Shown here: piece after piece, positions 1 to 7,603 of the stretch | How positions within the stretch are numbered: position 1 is the stretch's first letter | Layout of the letters: each line of letters begins with the position of its first letter | Origin: Aureococcus anophagefferens | Taxonomy: Eukaryota; Sar; Pelagophyceae; Pelagomonadales; Pelagomonadaceae | Direction of reading: 5' to 3' | DNA: 47,008 nucleotides | NCBI RefSeq assembly: GCF_000186865.1 | Contig: NW_008705585.1 | Coordinates: 505,196 to 552,203, forward strand | Translations under genes and position numbers: made by a program | The notes under the pieces: model-generated | The model's input: the letters and a program-made list of their open reading frames with translations, nothing else | What the model was told of the DNA's origin: nothing | The model's database searches: none

Positions 1-57
1 GTCCGCGGCATGCACGTGCGCAAGCGCCGGCGGCCCAAGAAGCGGGAGGCGTGGTAA
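1..57 (+). CDS. 3' end of a gene entering from the left (18 codons)
   Basis: Frame 1 is open from the window edge and ends at a TAA at 55-57. The tail is strongly basic (many Arg/Lys), as in many nucleolar or ribosomal proteins. Too short to identify, and it could be chance. The 147 bases from here to the next start codon show no other coding signal and would hold the 3' UTR and the promoter of the next gene. Confidence 0.3.
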   Translation, partial: VRGMHVRKRRRPKKREAW

Positions 58-204
58 AATAGTGCCCTTCAATATCTCTTCAAGCGACATGTCGCGACAG
101 GCCTTGCACTTTTGCACAGAGCATGATGGGAGCTCTTTGTAGCGACTTCCGCCACCTAGTGCGAACATGGGCTGTGGCGTCGGCGTGAACTGAGCAGTCT
201 GCGC

Positions 205-1521
205 ATGCATCCGCGCGCTCGCGCGGGCGTCGCCGCGGCGGCCGCTGCCGCCGCCGCGGCCTGGTGGCTCTGGCGCAGCCGAAACCAAAAGGATGCGGTC
301 GCCGCCGCGCCGGAGCCCGTCGTCGCCGAGGAGGTCCCCGAGGGCGGCATAACGACGGCCGCGGCGGTCGCCGAGGAGGTCCCCGAGGGCGGCATCCCGA
401 CGGCCGCGGCGACGGTCGTCTGCGGCGTCGCCGACGACCGCGGCGCGGCGGCGGCGGCCGCGAGCCTCCGGCCGCCGTGCGCCTGCGGCTGCGGCGCGCC
501 CGGGCGCCTCCGCTGCGGCCGCTGCAAGGTCGCGTGCTACGCGAGCCGCGCGTGCCAGGCGCGCGACGCCGCGCGCCACCGGTTTGGCTGCCACGAGGTC
601 GCCGCGGAGCTCGCCTACGCGAGGGCCCTCGACGCGCAGGAGGCGGACCCGCGCGCGAGCGCCGCGCTCTGCCGCGAGGCCGCGGCGCTCGCGGGCAAGG
701 CCGCGCCGAACGCCCGCGCCGGGCTGGCGGGCAAGGCCTGGCTCGCCGCTGGACGCGCGCACCAGCTCACGCAGGAGTTCGAGAAAGCGCGCGAGGCCTA
801 CGCGGCGTGCGTCCGCGCGGCGCCGGGCCCCGGCCTCGAGGTCGACGCGCTCGTCGGCGAGGCGACGATAGCGCGGCGGCTCCAGGGCGCCGTAGCGTCG
901 CTGCCCAAGTTCGAGGCCTGCGTCGCGCGCGCCGCGGCCGCCGTCGCGGGAGGGGCGGATTCGCACCGGCTCCTCGCGGCCCAGGCGAGCGCCTGGGTCA
1001 ACTTCGCGACGACCATCCTCCAGACGTCGACGGACGACGCGTCGCTGGCGCGCGCCGTCGACCTCCTCGAGCGGTCCGTGGACCAGCGGACGCGGATCAT
1101 CGTCGAGGCGGGCCCGAGCCGCGAGGCGCGGCGGCAGCTCGGCCTCTCCTACGCGAATCTGGGCCTGGCGCGCATCCGCGCGGACCGGAACTCCGAGGGG
1201 CGCCAATACCTCGAGGCGGCGCACAAGATCGCCGTCGACACGCGCGACGCGTTTTTGGAGCGCATGATCCGCGCGAACGCGAACAACAACCCGGAGATCG
1301 GGTTGCGGGTCGACGACCTCCCCGGCGGCCGCGCGGCGGACCCGCGCAGCGACGCGCTCTGCGCCATCTGCCTCGACGAGCTCGCGGGCAAGGTCGTCTA
1401 CGAGACCGCGTGCGCCCACGCGTTCTGCAAGGGCTGCATCCAGAGCTGGATCGCCCACGCGCCGGGCGCGCCCACCTGCCCGACGTGCAAGGCGCACCTG
1501 AACATCCCCCGGGGGAGGTAA
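205..1521 (+). CDS. MYND zinc-finger and C-terminal RING-finger protein, probably membrane-anchored
   Basis: A 438-residue open frame starting at the first ATG. Residues 8-22 are an Ala-rich hydrophobic run ending in Trp-Trp, a possible signal anchor. Residues 92-129 have the Cys/His spacing of a MYND finger (CACGCG, CGRC, CYASRAC, HRFGC). The middle (about 130-370) is Ala-rich and helical with TPR-like spacing. Residues 386-433 form a RING finger: CAIC, then CAHAFCKGC, then CPTC. By family knowledge RING proteins act as E3 ubiquitin ligases, while MYND fingers bind proline-rich partners. The substrate is unknown. Residues 41-49 and 56-64 repeat AEEVPEGGI, encoded by an imperfect 45-bp tandem duplication. 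The stop codon sits in a GGTAAG context that mimics a splice donor, but no usable acceptor follows. Confidence 0.8.
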   Translation: MHPRARAGVAAAAAAAAAAWWLWRSRNQKDAVAAAPEPVVAEEVPEGGITTAAAVAEEVPEGGIPTAAATVVCGVADDRGAAAAAASLRPPCACGCGAPGRLRCGRCKVACYASRACQARDAARHRFGCHEVAAELAYARALDAQEADPRASAALCREAAALAGKAAPNARAGLAGKAWLAAGRAHQLTQEFEKAREAYAACVRAAPGPGLEVDALVGEATIARRLQGAVASLPKFEACVARAAAAVAGGADSHRLLAAQASAWVNFATTILQTSTDDASLARAVDLLERSVDQRTRIIVEAGPSREARRQLGLSYANLGLARIRADRNSEGRQYLEAAHKIAVDTRDAFLERMIRANANNNPEIGLRVDDLPGGRAADPRSDALCAICLDELAGKVVYETACAHAFCKGCIQSWIAHAPGAPTCPTCKAHLNIPRGR

Positions 1522-1570
1522 GTGGGAGTTTTGTTTTAGAGGCGCGGCAGCCCCTCATGTGAGCCCGGCC

Positions 1571-2353
1571 CTACGCGGCGAAGTCCTGCTCGAGGATCTG
1601 CTTGAGGCGCAGGGCCGGGAGGAACTTGAGGCTCTTGAGGCTGAGGTGGGCGACGAAGGCTTCGACGCCCTCGGCGCCGGCATCGACGATGTGCGAGATC
1701 TCCTCGGCGCCGTTGTCGCGGCACCAAGCCAACGCGTCGTCGACTTCGAAGGTCTGCCCGGCCACTTTCCCGAGTTTGTCGCGGAGCGCCTCGAGGCACT
1801 CCTTGAGCGGGCTCGCGCGCGCGCGCTTCGGCGGGGGGGCAAGGTCTTCAGTGCTATCCGACACAGCTTCATCCGCGGGCGGCACGTTCTTGGAATCCGC
1901 GCGCGGCGCGGGCGCGGGCGCGGGCGCCGCGGGCGCGGGCGCCGCGGGCGCGGGCGCCGCGGGCGCCGGCGGCGCGGGCGCCGCGGACGCGTCGTCTTCG
2001 GCCTCGGGCTGCGGGGGCTCGGGAGCGGCGGGCACCGCGGGCTCCACGGGCGCAGGCTCCGCGGGCGACTCGGAGGCCGCGGGCTGCTCAAGATCTTGGG
2101 CGCGGCACGCCGGGCAGTGCCACGCAACGGGTTCGTTCCACTTACCAGCGAATGCCACCCCCTTCGCTTTCCAGTCGAGGTCCTCACGGAACAAGCACAC
2201 GTTGTGGATCTGGGGTGCGTGGTCGCCCTTCTTCGGGCCTTTACCCTTCTGGCACTTGTCGCATGCCCATTCGCAGAACTCTGCCAGCACTTGATCCTTC
2301 TGGCGCTTGCACACGATGCAGGGCTTCCGCATCTTACCACCGATCCAAGGCAT
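1571..2353 (-). CDS. Cys-rich N-terminal domain protein with Pro/Ala linker, unknown function
   Basis: 260 residues from the ATG at 2353 (MPWIGGKM) to TAG at 1571. The first ~75 residues contain paired cysteines (CIVC, CEWACDKC, HNVC, WHCPAC), suggesting two zinc sites, with a basic KGKGPKKGDH stretch between them. Residues ~100-150 are a low-complexity Pro/Ala linker (repeated PAPAA units). A KRAR stretch follows, which could be a nuclear signal. The last ~75 residues form a Leu-rich helical domain (ALRDKLGKV...LKQILEQDF). I do not recognise the family. The frame is open further upstream, so an earlier ATG cannot be excluded. It is divergent from the gene at 2516, with a 162-bp shared promoter region. 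Confidence 0.65.
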   Translation of the reverse strand: MPWIGGKMRKPCIVCKRQKDQVLAEFCEWACDKCQKGKGPKKGDHAPQIHNVCLFREDLDWKAKGVAFAGKWNEPVAWHCPACRAQDLEQPAASESPAEPAPVEPAVPAAPEPPQPEAEDDASAAPAPPAPAAPAPAAPAPAAPAPAPAPRADSKNVPPADEAVSDSTEDLAPPPKRARASPLKECLEALRDKLGKVAGQTFEVDDALAWCRDNGAEEISHIVDAGAEGVEAFVAHLSLKSLKFLPALRLKQILEQDFAA

Positions 2354-2515
2354 GTCGACGAGGGTGCACGCGGAGCTCGCGAAGAAGCTGGCGGCCGAAG
2401 ACGACCCGCAAGTCAAGTGTTGAGGTCTGCAGCTCCCGTGCAACACAGACCGCGCTAACTCGGAGAGCATCGACGCGTCGAGCGCCAGAAACGTCGAGAC
2501 GTCGCGCTGCGTACG

Positions 2516-3256
2516 ATGGGTGCGACGCCGAAGACGCTGCTGCTCGGCGCGGCGCTGTTCGCCGGAGCCGCGTACTTGCACAAACACAAGCTTCCGGAAG
2601 AAAGCTTCCATGCCTACTGCGTCGACCACGAGCTCGTCGAACACAACTCTTACTACGCGACGCCTGCCACCGCCTGCGCGCGGCGCAAGCCGACGACGGG
2701 CATCTACTCGCTGCTGCCGACGGGCGCGCCGTGGCAACCTTGGGCCGCCGACGACCTCGGGCTCTTTACGCTCGTGACGACGCACGACGGCCGGCGCTTC
2801 GCCGGCGCGCTCGGGTCCTGGGTCGAGCTGCCCTGGGGCGCGCGGTCCCTCGCCGTTTGCTTCGACGTCCTCGGGGACGTCTGCCGCATCCTCGCGGCCA
2901 TGGCCGGCGCCGCCGTGCTCGGCGGCATCGCCATGGGCGTCCTCACCGTGCTCAAGAAGGTCGTCAAGCTCGTCACGATGCTCGTCGGCGCGTGCGCCGC
3001 GGTGATCGCCATGGAGCGCTACGCGGACACGAGCCGGACGTCGAGCGTCGTCGCGGGCGTCATCGTTGCGGCCGTCGTCGTCCTGCGGGGCGCCAAGGCC
3101 AAGGCCGCCGCGAAGGCCGCCGCGAAGGCCCGCGCGCACGCGTCGGGCCTCCTCGCGCAGCGCGACCGGGACTACGTCGCGAGCCTCTCGGCGCCGGCGC
3201 CGGCGTCGACGCCCGCCAAGGTCACGCCGACGGCCGCGCGGGGCAAAGACGCGTAG
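2516..3256 (+). CDS. Small multi-pass membrane protein, unknown
   Basis: 246 residues. A hydrophobic segment at residues 7-21 (LLLGAALFAGAAYL) suggests an N-terminal membrane anchor or signal. The middle (about 22-110) is a soluble domain with several Tyr, Trp and Cys. Three further hydrophobic stretches follow at roughly 124-145, 150-166 and 177-191. The end is an Ala/Lys-rich basic helix and a Pro/Thr tail. It could sit in an organelle membrane, but nothing identifies it. It is convergent with the EHD gene, 26 bp from stop to stop. Confidence 0.7.
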   Translation: MGATPKTLLLGAALFAGAAYLHKHKLPEESFHAYCVDHELVEHNSYYATPATACARRKPTTGIYSLLPTGAPWQPWAADDLGLFTLVTTHDGRRFAGALGSWVELPWGARSLAVCFDVLGDVCRILAAMAGAAVLGGIAMGVLTVLKKVVKLVTMLVGACAAVIAMERYADTSRTSSVVAGVIVAAVVVLRGAKAKAAAKAAAKARAHASGLLAQRDRDYVASLSAPAPASTPAKVTPTAARGKDA

Positions 3257-3282
3257 GTTTCGCACGCTTAAGAGTAGCAACC

Positions 3283-5037
3283 TCACTTGAAGGTCGCCTT
3301 CTCGCCGCCGCCGCCGCCGTGGAGCGCGCAGTGGCCGCGGAGCGCGAGGAGCCAGGCGCTCATCTCGTCGCCGTCGGCCGCGGCGAGGTGGTAGGGCCGC
3401 TCGGACGTCTCGAGGCGGATGACGAAGTCGCGGTCCGCCTCCGGGTAGGCCGCCACGGAGCAGCCCGAGAGGTCCAGCGCGCCCGAGGGCTTCGTCTCCT
3501 CGGGCTTGCGGAAGTAGAAGAGCTCGCCGTCCTTGAGGATGAAGTAGCGCTTCTGCCACGCGCCCTTCGTGGACTGCTTGTGGAGCCAGCCCTTGAGATC
3601 CTCGGCGACGTAGTCCGCGGCCGCGCCGTCCTTGGGCTCCTGGTTCCGGCCCGTGAAGTGGCCCATGATGCCCGGCAGGTCCTTGTCGATGACGTCCTCG
3701 TAGGCCTGGAGCACGGCCTTGGAGGCCTTCGGCAGCGCCGAGAGGTCGTAGGACGCGAGCAATTTCTGGTACGACCGGACGTCGGGAAAGTCCTGGAGCG
3801 GCACGCCCGAGTTCTGCGCGACCTTGGCGAACTCGTCGGGTAGATGTTCGATCAGGCGGTCCTTGGCCTTGGCCTTGCCCATGAGCTTGGGCATGGAGTC
3901 GCGCAAATGGTTGAAGAGGAGGCAGTGCGCGCGGCCCGCGCGGACGCGCTTCACGAACTCGTTGATCTTCCGCGTCTGCGCGCCCGCGGGCAGCGCGTAG
4001 AGGTCGTCCAGCAGCCGCTGCCGCTCCTCGGTCATGAAGCGCTCGAGCTCCGGGTTCTTCAGCGGCTTGTCCCAGAACGACGACATGTAGCTCCGCTTGA
4101 CCTCGGGCGTCGTAAAGACCTGTGCCGATTCAAATCTTCAACCCGACTTCAATGTGAGCGTAATTGAACGGATTGTGCCAGACTCTTCCGCCGTGCTTCG
4201 AGAACTCGACGAGAGCCATCGATTCGTCCAAAAATCAGCCGAATCGACTTCGATGTGACCGAGCTAGAGAATTCTCAAGTTTGGTCAGGACCGCCCAAAC
4301 CAGTGGTTGAATTCGGCACAGTTGAAGACCTTGCCGAGGAACCACATCGTGCCGCCGTAGACGTGCATGATCTCCTCCGTACTTAGACAGTCGGCCTTGT
4401 TGAGCACGAGGCGCATCTTCTCGTCGTGGGCGTGGAGCGTCTCGATGATCTCCTTGAGCTCGTCGGACACGTCGATCTTGTGCGCGTCGAAGAGCAGCAG
4501 GATCATGTCGGACCGCTCCGCGAACCACTTGACGATGGCGGAGAAGTCGTACTGGCGGCCCATGGTCTGCTTCGAGCCCGCCAGGATGCCCGGCGTGTCG
4601 ATCAACGTGAGCTGGTCCGTGAGCTCGCACCGCAGCTCGGAGATGCAGAACTTGTTGAGGAACGCGGAGCCGAATTTCGACAGCGCGCGGAAGGGCCGCG
4701 ACTTGCTCGACGTCGCCGCGTTGCCGGGGATCGCCGTGCCGGACGCGCCGTCCATGAGCGCGGCGAAGCCGTCCGTCGTCGGCTCCGGGCCGATGTGCAT
4801 CGCGGGGAAGTCCCTGCCGGCCAGATAGCGGATGAACGACGTCTTGCCGCTGCTGTACTGGCCCAGGAGCAGCACCATGGGCTTCGCCAGCAGCTCCGCG
4901 TCGCTCAGGAGCGACGTCGTGAAGCGGTCGAAGAGCATGTCGCGCTCGACATCTTTCACCTTGCCCGTGTACAGGCCCAGCAGCGCCTCGCTGACGCTGC
5001 CGTAGTTCGCGGGCGCGTACGTCTTCGGTTTGCCCAT
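3283..5037 (-). CDS. EHD: EHD-family dynamin-like GTPase with C-terminal PH domain
   Basis: Two exons on the minus strand, 5037-4330 and 4119-3283, both in phase 0, giving 514 residues. The first exon carries the GTPase: P-loop GQYSSGKTS at 59-67, DTPG at 147-150, NKAD at 213-216. The junction restores the family sequence (LGK|VFTTPEV, compare LGKIINTPEV in animal EHDs), which supports the splice. The second exon carries the EHD helical region and then a PH domain at about 411-499 (GWLHKQ...WQKRYFILKDGELFYF...MSAWLLALR). EHDs bind ATP despite the G-domain fold, oligomerise on membranes and remodel endosomal tubules. Here a PH domain takes the place of the usual C-terminal EH domain, so lipid binding may replace NPF-motif binding (inference). 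Confidence 0.9.
4120..4329 (-). mobile_element. Introner element (family A) forming the EHD intron
   Basis: This 210-bp intron runs, in transcript direction, from GTCTTCAACTGTGCCG to TGAATCGGCACAG. Its ends are inverted repeats (CTGTGCCGAATTCAA against the reverse complement CTGTGCCGATTCAA). It is flanked by a near-perfect 8-bp duplication (GGTCTTCA / GGTCTTTA). The GT donor lies in the left duplication copy, and the AG acceptor is the last base pair of the element. The interior shares long stretches with the introns at 32064-32256 and 18882-19081, including CTGATTTTTGGACGA and TCTCGAAGC. It has no ORF, so it is non-autonomous. Confidence 0.9.
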
Positions 5038-5168
5038 GGTTTTCGTGGCCGCGCGCGGCTGCGTTCGCACTCGACGGCGCGGAGGCGCTGTTCTCGCGTG
5101 CGGCGGCGGCGGCGGCTGCCTCGAACTGTCTCTCGAGTTTCTTGTGCAACACGGAGGCAAGTTGCACG

Positions 5169-6194
5169 TCAACTTACAGCGTCGAAGAGCGCGGAGACGA
5201 CGTCCGCGGGCGCGTCCGTCGCCGCCATGGCGGCCAGCCGGTCGGTCTCGCCGCGGCAAGCGCCCCCCTGCGCGTGCCGGAGGACGTGCGCCACGACGCT
5301 CGGGCCGTCGCGGCGGCCGCAGAACTGCGACGCGACGGCGAGGCTCGGCTCGAGCGCGTAGGTCTGGTGCCAGGCGCGCGGCGGTACGACGACGACGTCG
5401 CCCGCGCGCTGCAACGCCGTCACGAAGCGCGCGGTCTTCGGCAGCGCGACGTCGGGCGCGAAGCGCGCCGCCGCGGACCAGGTCGCCGCGAGCGCGGGAT
5501 CGTCGTCGTACGCGTAGGGCTCGGGCCAGCCGTCGCCGACGCGCCGCGCGTAGAGGTCCGCGTCGCTCTGCGTGCCCGCGCTGTCGCCGCCGAAGGCCTC
5601 GCTCGCGAGCTCGTAGGCGCCGAGGTCCGCGTCGGCTACGTCGAGCGCGAACCGCCAGACCTTGGATCCCTCGACGCAGAGCGACGTGCCCGTCCAGTCG
5701 TAGGGGTCGCGGTGCAGGGGCGACCGCGCGCCGGCGCCGGCGCCGACGACGCAGCCGTCCCGCGGCCGCCGGCTTTCCGGGAAGTGGTCGAACCAACTTC
5801 GTTCTCCTCCGAAGATGGCGCGTTGCGGGCCGACGGCGGCGCCGCGGAGGTCGTCGTCGCCGTCGAGCAGGAACTCGTCGAAGAGGAAGGAGGGATGAGC
5901 GTGGCTTGATGTAAGCGCGTCCTCGAAAAAGGCGCCCAGCGGCATCTCCACTGCCTCGCCGCGGCGCTGCCTCGACACGGGCGCGTCGCCGAGTTGCATC
6001 ATGAGCGCATCAGTCCAGGCCTCGCAGTCGCGAGCGCTCAGGGCTTCGGCGGCGATGAAGGGCTCGCCGGCGTCGAGCGCCGCCGCGATGGCCGCGTAGT
6101 CTCGCGCGTCGACGCGCGCGGCCGGCCGGTCCGGGACGACGAGCGCTGCGCATGGGATGCCGCAGCAGAGCGCGGCGAGGCGAGAGGTGCGCAT
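5169..6194 (-). CDS. JmjC/cupin-like Fe(II)/2-oxoglutarate oxygenase, probably secretory
   Basis: 341 residues from ATG 6194 to TGA 5169. The open frame extends upstream to 6419, but this ATG begins a plausible signal peptide (MRTSRLAALCCGIPCAALVV). The JmjC/cupin-8 pattern is clear: SPLHRDPYDWTGT with H161 and D163 as metal ligands, K178 in GSKVWRF, then GDVVVVPPRAWHQT with H276 as the distal ligand. Family members hydroxylate proteins (for example FIH- or JMJD-type), and the substrate here is unknown. A secretory signal would be unusual for a chromatin demethylase, so an ER or luminal hydroxylase is more likely (inference). It is divergent from the 2OG oxygenase at 6419. Confidence 0.75.
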   Translation of the reverse strand: MRTSRLAALCCGIPCAALVVPDRPAARVDARDYAAIAAALDAGEPFIAAEALSARDCEAWTDALMMQLGDAPVSRQRRGEAVEMPLGAFFEDALTSSHAHPSFLFDEFLLDGDDDLRGAAVGPQRAIFGGERSWFDHFPESRRPRDGCVVGAGAGARSPLHRDPYDWTGTSLCVEGSKVWRFALDVADADLGAYELASEAFGGDSAGTQSDADLYARRVGDGWPEPYAYDDDPALAATWSAAARFAPDVALPKTARFVTALQRAGDVVVVPPRAWHQTYALEPSLAVASQFCGRRDGPSVVAHVLRHAQGGACRGETDRLAAMAATDAPADVVSALFDAVS

Positions 6195-6418
6195 GGCTCG
6201 AGACTTTTCTCGCGCTAGCGTGACACTTTTCGCCGTCCCTTGAACTCCTTCTCCCCCGTCTAAGACAAACACTTGCGCGTCCACGGATGCGTCCATCAGC
6301 TCGAAGGAGGGCAACTTGTACCTCAAGCACTGTTTTTGGCGAAGAAGAATCGGGCTGTGGCAATTGGCTGTGGCAAGGACCGCACCGCGCCGTCGTCTGT
6401 CGCCGCCCGACCGAGACA

Positions 6419-7531
6419 ATGGCCGCCAACACGGAGCTCTCGATCCCGACGCTGGACATCGCGCCCTACGTCGCCTGGCGCGCGTCGCTGAACCCCGGCG
6501 ACGACGACGCGACCCCGCCGCCGGCCGCGGCGGCCGTCGTCGCGGCCTGGCGCGACGCCTACGCGACCTACGGCTTCTCGCAGGTCGTCGGCCACGGCGT
6601 CGCCGACGCCGTCATCGAGGACGCCCACGGCCTCGCGCGCCAGTTCTTCGAGACGACGACGGAGGACGAGCGCGACGCGGTCGCGGACGGAGTGCTCGAC
6701 GACCGCGGCCGCGGCTACAAGCGGCAGGGCGTCGTCGCCGTCGCGGGCGCGGGCGTGTCGGCCGACGGCCGCAGCTCCGTCGCGAGGCCCGCGGACTACG
6801 CCATGGAGTACATCGCCCTCTGCGACGGCCGGGACCCGTCCCTCGGCCACCTCGTCGACGGATTGAACGAGGCCATCGACGCGTACTTCCGCGCGATGCT
6901 CCGCCTCAACTGCGTCTTCATGGAGCTCACGGCGCTGGCGCTCGGGCTGGCGCGGTCCCACTTCGCCGAGGCCTTTGGGGGCAACTCCTGGCTCAACCGG
7001 CTAAGGTGCGCGTACTACCCCTCGCAAAAAGGCCTCGCGCCGAAGAAGGACCAGCTCCGCTACGGCGAGCACACGGACTGGCAGGCCTTCACGCTCCTCT
7101 GGCAGGACCACAACGCCCTCGGGTTCCCCCAGTGCTCCGACGTCAAGGCGGGCGCCCAAGTCGTGCCGCCGCCGGGCGGTCTGCAGGTCGAGGTCGAGTC
7201 GGACCTGCCCGCGCCGGCGGGGCGCGAGGGCACGCGGCCGGGCACGGTCTTCGTCGACTGCAAGCCCGAGTGCCGGGCGCTGACCGTGAACGCGGGGGAC
7301 CAGATCGAGGTCTGGACCAACGGCGTCTTCAAGTCGTGCGTCCACCGCGTCGCGAACCCGCCGCCGGGCTGCCCCTACGCGCGGCTCTCGCTCGTCCTCT
7401 TCACGGGGCCCCAGCCGGAGACGCCCCTCGCGCCGCTCCCGACCTGCGTCACCGCGGACCGCCCGGCGAAGTTCCCCGCGACGACGTCGGGGGCCCACCT
7501 CCAAATGAAGATCGAAGCCTCGACGGCCTAA
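6419..7531 (+). CDS. 2OG-Fe(II) dioxygenase of the isopenicillin N synthase-like family
   Basis: 370 residues from the ATG in GACAATGGCC. The N-terminal DIOX_N-like region (PTLDIAPYVAW ... YGFSQVVGHGV) and the C-terminal jelly roll are both present. Fe ligands are H218 and D220 (GEHTDWQAF) and H309 (HRV). R322 and S324 (ARLSLVLF) form the 2-oxoglutarate-binding RxS motif. The length is normal for the family, which includes plant gibberellin, flavonoid and ACC oxidases as well as many uncharacterised algal enzymes. The substrate cannot be inferred. A Pro-rich loop at about 250-275 lies between the HxD and the distal His. Cytosolic, as no targeting signal is seen. Confidence 0.88.
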   Translation: MAANTELSIPTLDIAPYVAWRASLNPGDDDATPPPAAAAVVAAWRDAYATYGFSQVVGHGVADAVIEDAHGLARQFFETTTEDERDAVADGVLDDRGRGYKRQGVVAVAGAGVSADGRSSVARPADYAMEYIALCDGRDPSLGHLVDGLNEAIDAYFRAMLRLNCVFMELTALALGLARSHFAEAFGGNSWLNRLRCAYYPSQKGLAPKKDQLRYGEHTDWQAFTLLWQDHNALGFPQCSDVKAGAQVVPPPGGLQVEVESDLPAPAGREGTRPGTVFVDCKPECRALTVNAGDQIEVWTNGVFKSCVHRVANPPPGCPYARLSLVLFTGPQPETPLAPLPTCVTADRPAKFPATTSGAHLQMKIEASTA

Positions 7532-7588
7532 CTCCTTTTTTAATTTGCGCTTCAACTGGCCAAGTTTACCCCATCTGCGGTTGGTCGG

Positions 7589-7596
7589 GGCAGCCC
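7589..7596 (+). promoter_or_regulatory. GGCAGCCC motif just upstream of a start codon
   Basis: GGCAGCCC lies 8 bp before the ATG at 7604. The same 8-mer, or its complement, recurs close upstream of several other starts in this window (10878, 18082, 18143, 18208, 18268, 28517, 35149, 38983; GGCAGCCA at 31267). Its role is unknown; it could be a core promoter or initiator-type element. Confidence 0.35.
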
Positions 7597-7603
7597 AACC
7601 AAT

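Noticed and set aside
1516..1542. GGTAAG at the stop of the MYND/RING gene followed by TTTTAG
   Set aside because: It would make a 22-bp intron, too short to splice, and the TAA reads as a normal stop after a complete RING.
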